This document shows, piece after piece, positions 9,218-17,794 of a DNA stretch of 64,000 nt. Source of the stretch: Phycisphaerae bacterium (GTDB lineage Bacteria > Planctomycetota > Phycisphaerae > Sedimentisphaerales > Anaerobacaceae); contig JAGOLX010000001.1 of NCBI GenBank assembly GCA_017993835.1, positions 62,001 to 126,000 on the forward strand, in the 5' to 3' direction. A model generated the notes under the pieces. That model did no database searches, was not told where the DNA came from, and was given only the letters and a program-made list of their open reading frames with translations. A program made the translations under genes and the position numbers. Positions within the stretch are counted from its first letter, which is position 1. The number at the start of each line of letters is the position of its first letter.

Positions 9218-11545
9218 TCATTTCTCGGCAGGCCAGGTATCCAGAATGTACTGGCAATTGACGACCTTCTCCACCAGGTCGAGCGGCATGTAGTAGTAAT
9301 GGTTCGAAGCCTCGAAGCCGATTCGCGAGTCATCGAGCGTGAGAGCGAAGAGCCGTCTGGCGGTCTCCATCTCGTCGCGGACGGCCTTCCTGGCGATTTC
9401 GACTTGGGTGTCCCGTTCCTCGTTTCTCTGGGAGCCCGAGACCAGGGCGTCTCTGGCCATCACGAAGCGGATCTGGTTGGCGACGCTGCGGAAATGCAGT
9501 CCCGCGGCTTCCGCGATGCCAAGATCAGCGTGCAGATTCGCCTGCTGCGAGGGCGCCGCGGTCTTGCTCTGCGCCTGGCGGAGGCTCGACAGCCCCTCTT
9601 CCCAGCCCGCGGAGATCTTCTCGAACTGGGAGGCCAGCACCTCGGCTGGGTAGACGGCGCGCCATCCGTTCAGGTCGTCGTAGGGGAACCCGACCATGGT
9701 CGCGCGGTAGCCGGTGGGCTTGGCATACAGCAGATTCGCTGGGCCGCACTGCACGGGACCGTTATAGAGGAGACCGCCGTGAAAGGGGTACTCCGAGAAC
9801 GCGTCGCTGAATCTGGACCACGCGGCCAGGACATTCGGGACCGCGTCGCGACCATAGCGAGACTCGCCAATTCGCGTCAACGCCTGCTCGACCGAGGGCG
9901 CTGGCCTGGAATCGAAGTAACTCGCGAGTTCCAGATTGGGCGACGGGTATCCGCCGACGCTCCAGCTCATCATCAGCCCGTCGATGTCGGTTTGGGCCAG
10001 GTTGCTGTAGTGCTGGGCGACCAGGTTCATCACGGGCAGGCTGGGCACCGCCGACAGTTCCCAGGAGCAGTTGGCCTGGATCTTCGCGACAGTCTTCAGG
10101 CCTCGCTTCTTGGCCAAGGCCCAGTGTTTGGAGGCTCGTGGGCCGGGACCGACCGCTGAGAGGGAGTACTCTCCGACGCCGCTGCTGATGCCGCCGCGGG
10201 TGATGGGCTTGCCCCATTCGCTCACGCACATCACGTAGATGTTGTCTGGCAAGGCGTCGATGATCTCCGACGCCCAGTCGGGACCGCCCCATCCGGCGGG
10301 GGTGCCGTCCGGCCAACCCCAGTCGTAGGCGATCACTTTGGCGCGAGGGTTCCCGGCCCACACCCCTTGGGCGATGGTCCGGTTGACCTCCGCGATCACC
10401 TCGGGTCCCGATCTCTTCGAGCAACGTGGACAACCCGCCGCAGTCCGGCCGTGACAGTAGCAATTGGTCAAATTCTCCGACGCGGTGATGGTGAAGACGC
10501 CGCCAAGACCCGGCACCTGCTTGAAGACATAGGTCAGCGAATCCGCGAGCCACTGGCGAACCTCGGGCGCCGACGTGCATAGAGCGAAGTAGTCGCCCTC
10601 CTGAACACCTCTGAGGTGCTCTCGATCCTTGAAGAACGAGGCCTCCATCGCGCGAGGCTCGTTCATGTAGAGGTAGATGTCGATCCCGTGTTCTCTGGCG
10701 CGGTCCACGAGTCGTCGCAAATTGGCGATTCGCCTCTGTGAATCCGTACCCGGCTCGGGGAAGAGCGAGCCCGGCGCGAGCTGGCGGAGCACGACGTGCA
10801 GCCAGACGCCGTTGACGCCGAGATCGGACAACTGTTGGAGCAGGCCGTCCGGATACGGATCGAGTTCCGGATTGAGCAGCGGATCGCCGAAGACGCCGCA
10901 GTAGGAGTAGAGGAATCGGATCTTCTGTTCGCCTGTGTGGGGAGCGGTGGGTGTGGGCCGAGGCTCCGCGGCGGACAGGTTCTTCAGGAAGTCGAATCGC
11001 GGCTTCCAGGGCCTGGCGAATTCCTCTGCGAACTGCGAACGGACCGCCGTCCGGATCTGCTCGCACCGCCGGATGGCGGCCTCATTCGGTTCTGCATATT
11101 GCAGGGGCGGACAGGACGGTTTGAGCGAACCGAGCTTGATCCACAGGAAATCGTCCTCGCGCAGCGCGAAGGCGAGCTTCTCGGCGTCCCAGTCGAGCAA
11201 TTCGAGCAGTTGTTCGTAGGGCAGCAGGTGCCAGTTTCGCCGGATGATGGAGATGTACCCTCGTTGCTGATAGAACTCGGGCGGCGTCACGTGCGGCGGC
11301 AGGCCCATGGACAAGCCAACGGTCCGGACCCTGTCGGGGGTCGTATCGAGGACCCTGGCCATCCGCTCCAGGGAGACCATCTCCCAGTTGCGCCAGACGA
11401 ATGCGTGAAGGCGGTCGGGGAAATGCCCGACCTCGATGGCCGGCGGCCCATCGCCCGACGGCAGCACGTCCGCTGCGGCATTGTGGCTGGAGGGCATCGC
11501 ACAAGCGACCGCCCAGACGACGGCGAGCAACCTTGCGTTCATCAT
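9218..11545 (-). CDS. Secreted TIM-barrel glycoside-hydrolase-like protein, family not identified
   Basis: The start is placed at the first of two adjacent ATGs at 11545, preceded by 'GGAAGGAAGAACGT', giving 775 residues. A longer frame to 11689 has no ribosome site. A signal peptide ends near residue 26 ('SSHNAAADV'). From about residue 225 the sequence looks like a (beta/alpha)8 barrel with 'LGVNGVWLHVVLRQLAPG', 'IYLYMNEPRAM', 'GGVFTITASENLTNCYC', 'RAKVIAYDWGWPDG' and 'IDGLMMSWSVGGYPSPNLE'. A CxC...CxxC group near 'NCYCHGRTAAGCPRC' could bind metal. The layout recalls GH20-like barrels, but I cannot place it in a named family. It is the promoter-proximal gene of the operon containing GH127 and GH51, so a carbohydrate-active role is likely. 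Confidence 0.7.
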   Translation of the reverse strand: MMNARLLAVVWAVACAMPSSHNAAADVLPSGDGPPAIEVGHFPDRLHAFVWRNWEMVSLERMARVLDTTPDRVRTVGLSMGLPPHVTPPEFYQQRGYISIIRRNWHLLPYEQLLELLDWDAEKLAFALREDDFLWIKLGSLKPSCPPLQYAEPNEAAIRRCEQIRTAVRSQFAEEFARPWKPRFDFLKNLSAAEPRPTPTAPHTGEQKIRFLYSYCGVFGDPLLNPELDPYPDGLLQQLSDLGVNGVWLHVVLRQLAPGSLFPEPGTDSQRRIANLRRLVDRAREHGIDIYLYMNEPRAMEASFFKDREHLRGVQEGDYFALCTSAPEVRQWLADSLTYVFKQVPGLGGVFTITASENLTNCYCHGRTAAGCPRCSKRSGPEVIAEVNRTIAQGVWAGNPRAKVIAYDWGWPDGTPAGWGGPDWASEIIDALPDNIYVMCVSEWGKPITRGGISSGVGEYSLSAVGPGPRASKHWALAKKRGLKTVAKIQANCSWELSAVPSLPVMNLVAQHYSNLAQTDIDGLMMSWSVGGYPSPNLELASYFDSRPAPSVEQALTRIGESRYGRDAVPNVLAAWSRFSDAFSEYPFHGGLLYNGPVQCGPANLLYAKPTGYRATMVGFPYDDLNGWRAVYPAEVLASQFEKISAGWEEGLSSLRQAQSKTAAPSQQANLHADLGIAEAAGLHFRSVANQIRFVMARDALVSGSQRNEERDTQVEIARKAVRDEMETARRLFALTLDDSRIGFEASNHYYYMPLDLVEKVVNCQYILDTWPAEK

Positions 11546-11620
11546 ACGTTCTTCCTTCCGATGGGCGCGGGCCTGATTCGTTTGGAACTCCGGCCTGAAC
11601 AGGCGCACAGACCGAGGGCT

Positions 11621-11649
11621 GTTGTATGCGTTTTCACGCGGGGATGCAA
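11621..11649 (-). promoter_or_regulatory. Probable sigma70-type promoter of the arabinan-type operon
   Basis: On the minus strand TTGCAT (11649-11644), a 17-bp spacer and TACAAC (11626-11621) lie about 75 bases before the start at 11545. The match to the -35/-10 consensus is good and spacing is optimal. It is the only strong candidate in the gap. Confidence 0.5.
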
Positions 11650-11664
11650 GGACATACAGCCCCA

Positions 11665-11699
11665 CGAGGGGGCCGTGACATGGTATCACGGTCCCCTCG
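11665..11699 (-). terminator. Strong hairpin, possible terminator of the LamG gene
   Basis: A 14-bp stem with one G-T pair (11665-11678 with 11686-11699) and a 7-base loop lies 56 bases after the LamG gene stop and before the operon promoter. No clear U tract follows in the minus direction, so it may be a partial terminator or insulator. Confidence 0.45.
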
Positions 11700-11754
11700 A
11701 AGGAACGAACGTATCTGACGACCGGCAGACGACGATGAGTCGCCTTACAGGCGG

Positions 11755-13599
11755 TCAGCGTTTCATCGCGAAGATGTCGTCGACGTAGATCTGGCCGCGG
11801 CCGCCCGACTTGGGCTCGACCGTGTCGCCCAGGCCGATGACCAGCTTCTTGACGCGGGCCATGTTGACGTTGGCTGCGGTGAGTTCATCGAATGGGATCT
11901 GCCACTCGACCCACCTGTTGGTCACCGAGATCTTGGGATCGGGATGGACTACGCGACAGGTATGGCCCGAGGAATCCTCGACCACAACGTACAGAGGCGC
12001 CTTGACATTATTGCCTTTGCCGCGGACGAAGAGAACGAGCGTGTTGACGTCGCCCTCGGTCCAGTCTTGCGCGGAATCGAACTCACGCTCGGCCTCACTG
12101 TAGAAGGGGACATCCACGTTGTTGTATTCGACGGGCATGGACTGCGCGCCGCTGTGGACGATGGACGTCTCCCCGAACGTGCCATTGGCGGCGTTCTCAT
12201 AGCCCACGTACGACCCGGTGTTGTTCGTAAGGCCGTCGATCCAGGTCAGGAAGATGGCCTCTCCGGCGTCCTGGTTGTCCGTGTAGCTCTCGAAATCGTC
12301 GATGGGCAGATGGGTCGTGAACGACCAGACCGGACCGGCCATAACTCCGCCGCCCGCAAGGACCTCATCCACGCGCCAGTAGTAGGTGGTCACGTTCTCC
12401 AGATCGCCGGGTGCGAAGGAGGTCTCCTCCGTCTCGCCTTTGTCTGCATCCGCGGCGCCCTGGCTGACCGCGTCGGAGCTCTCGCTGAAGTACACATGGT
12501 GTTTCGTTGCGGACTGGCCCGCTGCCCACGTCAGAGTCGGCGTCGGGGAGACATCCGCAGCCCCGTCGGCCGGATGGGGGGCGTAGGTGGTCAACGCCTG
12601 TGCCGTGAAACTCCAGACTTCGCCTTGGTTCACGGTGACGCCGTCGGCCTCGATCTCATCGACCCGCCAGTAGTAGACGACTCCGGGCTCGATTCCGGGG
12701 ATGTGCCAGTACACCAGCGCCGAGGTGCCGGGCGCGACTAGGTCATTTGCATCCAACTCTGGACTCGTGCCGAGGTAGACATTGTGCAGGACGCCCGCAT
12801 ATCCCGCCTTCCATTGGAGCATAGGGACCTCGATCCCGATCGCCCCGTCGGCAGGGGAGGGGTCTTTCGCGATCCGCGAAGGGGGGCAGATCGTCGCGAT
12901 GTCCGCCCCCGTCAGGGCATGGTTGTAGATCCGGACATCGTCGATCGCGCCCTGCCAGTCGCATCCCCACCCGTCCGAGCCGATCAGGACCGGGGTGTTG
13001 CTGCTGGTGATCGGGCCCATGGCGGTCGAATCGGTCTGCTCTCCATTGAGATAGCATTTCAGGGTCGCGCCGTCAAACGAGCAGGCGATGTGGCACCATT
13101 CATATTGCTCCAGGTTCCTGTTGACATAGGCCCAGGCCCTCGGCGACGTATTGAAGGTGAAGGACATATAGGGCTTCGAGCTCCCCCAGCCGTAGCGGAT
13201 CTGCCAGCTCCAGCCCGTTGCGGAGTCCGCCTTGGCCATCGGCGCGGTCTCGCCGCCGGATGTGCCTTTGCTCTCCGGGTCGTTCGCGTCGGGGCGGATC
13301 CAGAGGGTGATCGAGGTCGGGCCCGTGATGTCCAGGCTGGCGCCCTTGCCGCAGTCGATGTAATCCTTGAATCCGCCGACGACGCCGGTACCGTGAAATT
13401 CCAGAGCCGATCCCTGGATGCCCTCGATCCAGGCCGTACTGCCCATAATGGTGCCGTTGTTGCCTTTGCCGGACGAATCGGCGGCCGCTGTGCCGCTGCC
13501 CTCGTCGAGCGTCCAGTGCCCGACCAACTCGCCCAGCGTCGCGCCGGCCATGGCCAGTACGAGCGCGCACGATACCGCAAAGATGGTTCTGTTGTGCAT
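11755..13599 (-). CDS. Secreted LamG-domain protein with Fn3-like and shared C-terminal module
   Basis: A 614-residue exported protein. The signal peptide ends near 'GATLGE' (residue about 23). A LamG/concanavalin-like domain follows (about 24-230; 'LVGHWTLDEGSGTAAADSSG', 'AIDDVRIYNHALTG'). Then come two Fn3-like repeats (about 240-335 and 337-425), each with 'YYWRVDE'. Last is a module of about 180 residues starting 'IDDFESYTDN' and ending 'IYVDDIFAMK'. That last module is also the C-terminal part of the divergent gene at 13970. The start is well supported by 'AAGGAGGAACACC' before the ATG. It is probably a cell-surface carbohydrate-binding protein; no catalytic residues are recognised. Such architectures are common in Phycisphaerae. 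Confidence 0.85.
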   Translation of the reverse strand: MHNRTIFAVSCALVLAMAGATLGELVGHWTLDEGSGTAAADSSGKGNNGTIMGSTAWIEGIQGSALEFHGTGVVGGFKDYIDCGKGASLDITGPTSITLWIRPDANDPESKGTSGGETAPMAKADSATGWSWQIRYGWGSSKPYMSFTFNTSPRAWAYVNRNLEQYEWCHIACSFDGATLKCYLNGEQTDSTAMGPITSSNTPVLIGSDGWGCDWQGAIDDVRIYNHALTGADIATICPPSRIAKDPSPADGAIGIEVPMLQWKAGYAGVLHNVYLGTSPELDANDLVAPGTSALVYWHIPGIEPGVVYYWRVDEIEADGVTVNQGEVWSFTAQALTTYAPHPADGAADVSPTPTLTWAAGQSATKHHVYFSESSDAVSQGAADADKGETEETSFAPGDLENVTTYYWRVDEVLAGGGVMAGPVWSFTTHLPIDDFESYTDNQDAGEAIFLTWIDGLTNNTGSYVGYENAANGTFGETSIVHSGAQSMPVEYNNVDVPFYSEAEREFDSAQDWTEGDVNTLVLFVRGKGNNVKAPLYVVVEDSSGHTCRVVHPDPKISVTNRWVEWQIPFDELTAANVNMARVKKLVIGLGDTVEPKSGGRGQIYVDDIFAMKR

Positions 13600-13729
13600 G
13601 GTGTTCCTCCTTCTTGTGAGTCTCTCAACCCTTCACCCGACATGGGCCACACACCGCGTGTCGGTGTTCTCACCAAAACCCGACGTCCCTATGGAAGACG
13701 CCAACCATACATGAATCGCTGCCATCCTG

Positions 13730-13758
13730 TTTCTACTACATCGGTGCCGGAATTTCAA
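13730..13758 (-). promoter_or_regulatory. Possible promoter of the LamG gene
   Basis: Minus strand TTGAAA (13758-13753), 17-bp spacer, TAGAAA (13735-13730), about 130 bases before the start at 13599. The -10 matches only four of six consensus bases. Confidence 0.35.
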
Positions 13759-13808
13759 CAGGAATCCTGGGAGGAATGGGTCAATGTTGGGAAAAGCGGA
13801 TCTCCCTC

Positions 13809-13838
13809 TTGATCTGCCCCAGGGATTCACGGTACAAT
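13809..13838 (+). promoter_or_regulatory. Probable promoter of the secreted protein at 13970
   Basis: TTGATC (13809-13814), 18-bp spacer and TACAAT (13833-13838) lie about 130 bases before the ATG at 13970. This is a good -10 and an acceptable -35. Confidence 0.45.
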
Positions 13839-13969
13839 AGAGATGGTTGGTTCGATTGTAGTGCAGGAGGACGGCCCGTGCGTATCCACCGGTTCATAGT
13901 CTGCGTAGGGGGCAGCAGGCGAAGTCCGCGCAGTTTGTTTCACCCCATGATTTTTTGAGAGGAGATCCC

Positions 13970-15334
13970 ATGAGCACATCGATCAGGGCAATGTCAGTGT
14001 TGGCGGTTGTCGGGCTGCTGGCTTCGGTTTGTGCCGCCAACTGGTCGGAGTCGTTCGACAACGGTCAGTTCGGCCTGACATGGACATTCCTGTCCTTCCC
14101 CCAGGTGACGGGCACCTTCAAGCAGACCCTCGCGTCCGACGAGGCGGGCAACGGCTACCTCACATTCACAGAAACCACTGCGGTGGCCGCAGGTGGGTCG
14201 GCCTTCGCGGCTGGTTTCGGCAGCAATGAGAAGTTCAAAGATGTCCGAGTGGGCGCCACGGTGAACGTGACCGGCAATGACTGCCGCTACTTCTGCTATG
14301 GCCTGATGGCCCGCGCCAGCTACTTCATCGACCCGGACGGCAAGCTGACGGGCGTGGCCCCCGGCTTCGTTGCGGACGGCTACATTATGCACGTCGACTA
14401 CAGCAACGGCCCCGCGAATCTGGCGATCGACATCGAGAAGGTGAAGATGAACCAGCATGTGATGGACAAGACCGTCGCAGCCGTGGTCCCCGGCGTGCTG
14501 AACGCTCGCAGCTTCTATGCGGAGCTGGAGGTCGTCGGAGCGGGTCCGGTGACCGTGACGGGACGCCTGTATGAGTCCAAAGGCGGGGCGCTGGTGGCCC
14601 AATGCTCCTTCGTCGACACCAATGCCAAAGATCCCTGGGAAGATGCGGCCAAGCAGGAGAAGGTCTTCACTGAGGGCCTCTGTGGCATCTTCGCGCAGAA
14701 TGAACAACGTGACGGGGAGCCGATTGGCTTCACCGCCTCCTATGACGATGTGTCCGCTGTTTCCGACTTCACCGCGAGGCTGGCCATCGACGATTTCGAG
14801 GGCTATGCCGACGACGCCGAGATCGTAGCCGCCTGGGTCGACAACATCGAAGGCTTCGATTACGCCTTCGTCGACGGCAGCACCACGTCGCAGGGCTACA
14901 AGTCCATGCGTCTGGGGGTCCAGAACCAGTTCGAGCCGTACACGACGGACGCGACCCGCACGTTCGCCACAGTGCAGGACTGGACCGCCGGGGAAACCAA
15001 TCTACTCTGCATTATGTTCCGCGGGTACTACGTCGATCCCGTAGAGGAAGAAAACGACACATACGGCTGCAACAAGGAACAGCCCCTGTATGTGAAGGTG
15101 GTGGATGATGCCGGCAACGAGGCGACCTTCACCCTCCCGGGGTACGTCGTCCAATCGGCATCCTGGCGTTCCTGGAGCATTCCGCTGGCGGACATCACCG
15201 CGGCCGGCGCGGATGTCACGAAAGTCAAATCGCTGACGATCGGCGTCGGCAACGGAACGAAGTCGAGCCAGGAAGGCGACGATGTCGACGTGATCTACAT
15301 CGACAACATCAGTCTTGGCTTCCTCGCGAACTAG
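13970..15334 (+). CDS. Secreted protein with the shared 'DDFEGY' C-terminal module
   Basis: A 454-residue protein. The start is the ATG preceded by 'GAGAGGAGATCCC'; an ATG 15 bases upstream is less well placed. The signal peptide ends near 'SVCAANW' (about 23). The N-terminal half (about 25-265) looks like a beta-sandwich of the concanavalin type ('WSESFDNGQFGLTWTF', 'YDDVSAVSDF'). The C-terminal half (about 270-454) starts 'LAIDDFEGYADD' and has 'RTFATVQDWTAGETN', 'PLYVKVVDDAGNEATF', 'VKSLTIGVG' and 'VIYIDNISL'. It aligns with the C-terminal module of the divergent LamG gene (there 'REFDSAQDWTEGDVN', 'PLYVVVEDSSGHTC', 'VKKLVIGLG', 'QIYVDDIFA'). Function is probably glycan binding; no enzymatic motif was seen. 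A strong terminator follows. Confidence 0.8.
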   Translation: MSTSIRAMSVLAVVGLLASVCAANWSESFDNGQFGLTWTFLSFPQVTGTFKQTLASDEAGNGYLTFTETTAVAAGGSAFAAGFGSNEKFKDVRVGATVNVTGNDCRYFCYGLMARASYFIDPDGKLTGVAPGFVADGYIMHVDYSNGPANLAIDIEKVKMNQHVMDKTVAAVVPGVLNARSFYAELEVVGAGPVTVTGRLYESKGGALVAQCSFVDTNAKDPWEDAAKQEKVFTEGLCGIFAQNEQRDGEPIGFTASYDDVSAVSDFTARLAIDDFEGYADDAEIVAAWVDNIEGFDYAFVDGSTTSQGYKSMRLGVQNQFEPYTTDATRTFATVQDWTAGETNLLCIMFRGYYVDPVEEENDTYGCNKEQPLYVKVVDDAGNEATFTLPGYVVQSASWRSWSIPLADITAAGADVTKVKSLTIGVGNGTKSSQEGDDVDVIYIDNISLGFLAN

Positions 15335-15383
15335 CGCCACAGAGAAGCCCACCTGCGACCGCAGGCAGGTCTGAAACAGAGCC

Positions 15384-15418
15384 GGCTGGCAGGACGCGAC
15401 TGACGTGTCCTGCCAGCC
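15384..15418 (+). terminator. Terminator-like hairpin after the secreted protein
   Basis: A perfect 12-bp stem (15384-15395 with 15407-15418, sequence GGCTGGCAGGAC and its complement) with an 11-base loop lies 50 bases after the stop. It is followed by 'ATTGTTAT', only a weak U tract. Its position between two convergent genes fits a bidirectional terminator. Confidence 0.6.
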
Positions 15419-15493
15419 ATTGTTATATGCCGCGGCCGAGCGGCCGTGACGCTGTGGGCATTCCACAGGCTGATCTCGACCACTGACGCTACT

Positions 15494-17794
15494 TCAGGGG
15501 ACTTGGCTGTCTTGCGGGGTGACGACGAAGTCGTAGGGGCCTCGCCCGACGTCTGAGGGGGAGAGATTGACGGGCCAGTCGTGGGAAGGCGTTGTCGCGA
15601 AGGTCCTGCGGATCGCCTCCAGCATCTCGAAGCCGAACTCCGTACACGGCTCGATGTAGCTGCCCTCTCCCCATTCGTTGACCGGGCCCAGGATGACGAT
15701 GCCTTTGCCGTCGTTCTTGCAGAAGGTTCTGGCCCGCTGCAGAAGATCCTCGAACAAAGCGGGCGTGCGACCCTCGATGACCATCGCCTTACCGCCATGC
15801 CAGGGCCGACTGTCCCAGCCGGTGTCCACGAGCGGATAGTATGTTAGACCGTCCGCCAACTCGTTTCTGCGCTGCCATGCGGCGGGGCTTCGTGTCACGA
15901 CCTCGTCATACTGAAAGAGCTTCGCGGTCACGTGGCCGTCGATTCCCGAGCCCCACTCGTGGTAGGTGGTCACGCCGAAGTAGCCCTCGTCCTTCAGAGC
16001 CTGGATATGACTGCTGGAGAAGTCGTAGCCCATGGCGATCAGTGTGATCCCGCCGAAACCTGCGTCCCGGGCCCTCTCTTTTGACTTGGCGAAGGCCTCT
16101 CGCACCGCCTGCGAGCCACCCAGGTCCTCGCGAATGCCCTGTGGATTCCAAATGAAGACGGCGGGCTTGCCATCGATGCGGTAATAGCCGTCGAGGGGGA
16201 AGTATCGCTCGATCCAATACCTCGCGACTTTGAGCCAGTCCTCAGCGGAGTGCGTCCCCGGCGGGTTGTGGTTCGCCCACATGATCGCGACCTTGAGCGA
16301 GTCCCGATACCTTGCCTGTCGATAGGCGTCGAACCAGTGCGTCAGGTGCTGGTGGCCCTGGACCCAGTACCAATCGACCAGGAAGCACGAGATGCCGTTC
16401 TCGACCGCCCACTTGATTTGCCAGTCCACGCACTCGGGATTGGACTCGTCGTAATAGCCCAGCAGGGGCTTTCGGATCGGGGCGACCTTCCGGATGCAGT
16501 CCCATTTGCCATCGGATTCCCACCCGGGGAAGTAGAACGCACACACGTCGATCTCCGTCCGCACGGGCTTTGGCGCCGGGACGTACCGTTCCGGGGCGAC
16601 AGAAGGGGCCTCCGTGAATTCGAGGATTGCTGTTTGATCGGATGGGAGCAGGCCCCTGCCGCTGAAACCCAGGTGAACTGCATAGCGGCCGGGCCTGTCG
16701 GCCATGACCTCCCAGGCGAAGCGGGCGAGGTCCCCGTGCTGGATACCGGGATGGCTCAGCTTCTCTGGCTCCGATAGGATGCGCACCCCGTCGGGGGCAT
16801 TCAGATGCGCCTGGCGAATCCCCTGTAGGGAGCCGCCGACATTGACCACCCGCGCCAGCAGCCTGCAGGGTCGGCCGGCCCGATTGACGCCGTTCTCGAA
16901 ACCGAAGTAGCTGACGGCGATCTCGCCGGGGCCTGACGGTTCCGCGCCGATCTCAATGCGATTGAGGCGGGTGTTCGCCTCCCGAGGAAGTCGGATGCCG
17001 AAGGCAGTAATCCGTCCTCGCCAGGCGGAGTTCTCCGCCATGTGGATGTTGTAGAAGTGTGGCTTGCCGTCGCCGCGAAGCGGAAATTCCTCGCTCTGCA
17101 GGCCGGCAACATCCTCGCGGGCCCAGAGGACGGCGGCTACGGTCTCCTTGTCCGAGGTGACCTCCAGTGTGACCCATGGCTTGTCGCCCACGTCGATGTT
17201 CGCGCCCGGTGCGAAGAGTTCCGGCGCACTTGGGCTGACTTGCCAGGTGCTCACATCCCCGCCGAGACCCCAGACACACACGCCGCTCGGGGGCACGCTC
17301 GGGCGATCCAGGATGCGAATCCAGTCGATCTCGAACCGGGCGCCGTCGTACAGGTCCAGGCGAAGCTGGCGAATCGTCTTCTCCGTGTGCCAGAAGGGAA
17401 ACAGCACGATCTCCTGCCAGCGGTTGTCGCCCCCGATGGAGAACCGCAGCTTCTTGGCCTCCGTCAAGCCGCCATATCTGCCTTCGAGAAGCCCGGACCA
17501 GAACAACTCCGCGATCCCTGCTTCTGTCGCGCGCATTCGGATGACCACGTACTGGGTGGCCGTCGCTGGGACCGTCATGTCCCGGCAAAGGAAGAACGGG
17601 TCCGAGCCCGCCGCATGTGCAGACACGATGCCTTTTCCGACTGCGACATCGCTCAAGTGAGCGTTCGGCTGCCACACCGTCAGAATCTGCTCGGTGTCGA
17701 AACCCCATTCCTGGACTGTGGCAGCCTGAGGGGCGCCGCAAGCGATGCGCGTCAGAAAGGCAAGAACGAGCGACGAACACAACCTGCGACTCAT
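15494..17794 (-). CDS. Secreted GH99-like / WbsX-domain protein
   Basis: A 766-residue exported protein. The signal peptide covers about 1-22. Residues about 25-370 form beta-rich non-catalytic domains. From about 405 it matches the WbsX/GH99-like domain: 'CAFYFPGWESDGKWD', 'PLLGYYDESNPECVDWQIKW', 'GISCFLVDWYW', 'YRIDGKPAVFIWNP', 'GVTTYHEWG' and 'GPVNEWGEGSYIEP'. Related GH99 enzymes are endo-mannosidases or mannanases that work with acidic residues. The WbsX group is largely uncharacterised and sometimes called glycosyltransferase. The export signal argues for polysaccharide degradation rather than O-antigen synthesis. The stop of the upstream zincin lipoprotein gene overlaps its start (17791-17794, ATGA), so the two are probably translated together. 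Confidence 0.82.
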   Translation of the reverse strand: MSRRLCSSLVLAFLTRIACGAPQAATVQEWGFDTEQILTVWQPNAHLSDVAVGKGIVSAHAAGSDPFFLCRDMTVPATATQYVVIRMRATEAGIAELFWSGLLEGRYGGLTEAKKLRFSIGGDNRWQEIVLFPFWHTEKTIRQLRLDLYDGARFEIDWIRILDRPSVPPSGVCVWGLGGDVSTWQVSPSAPELFAPGANIDVGDKPWVTLEVTSDKETVAAVLWAREDVAGLQSEEFPLRGDGKPHFYNIHMAENSAWRGRITAFGIRLPREANTRLNRIEIGAEPSGPGEIAVSYFGFENGVNRAGRPCRLLARVVNVGGSLQGIRQAHLNAPDGVRILSEPEKLSHPGIQHGDLARFAWEVMADRPGRYAVHLGFSGRGLLPSDQTAILEFTEAPSVAPERYVPAPKPVRTEIDVCAFYFPGWESDGKWDCIRKVAPIRKPLLGYYDESNPECVDWQIKWAVENGISCFLVDWYWVQGHQHLTHWFDAYRQARYRDSLKVAIMWANHNPPGTHSAEDWLKVARYWIERYFPLDGYYRIDGKPAVFIWNPQGIREDLGGSQAVREAFAKSKERARDAGFGGITLIAMGYDFSSSHIQALKDEGYFGVTTYHEWGSGIDGHVTAKLFQYDEVVTRSPAAWQRRNELADGLTYYPLVDTGWDSRPWHGGKAMVIEGRTPALFEDLLQRARTFCKNDGKGIVILGPVNEWGEGSYIEPCTEFGFEMLEAIRRTFATTPSHDWPVNLSPSDVGRGPYDFVVTPQDSQVP

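Larger units (their letters stand above)
13600..13969. other. Divergent intergenic region between two secreted-protein genes
   Basis: A 370-bp non-coding gap between divergently transcribed genes that share a C-terminal module. It holds one candidate promoter in each direction (listed separately). I see no RNA gene in it. Short frames inside lack ribosome sites. Confidence 0.6.

Noticed and set aside
15346-15369. Second hairpin just after the stop at 15334 as a separate terminator
   Set aside because: The stem is short and interrupted; the 12-bp hairpin at 15384-15418 is the better candidate.
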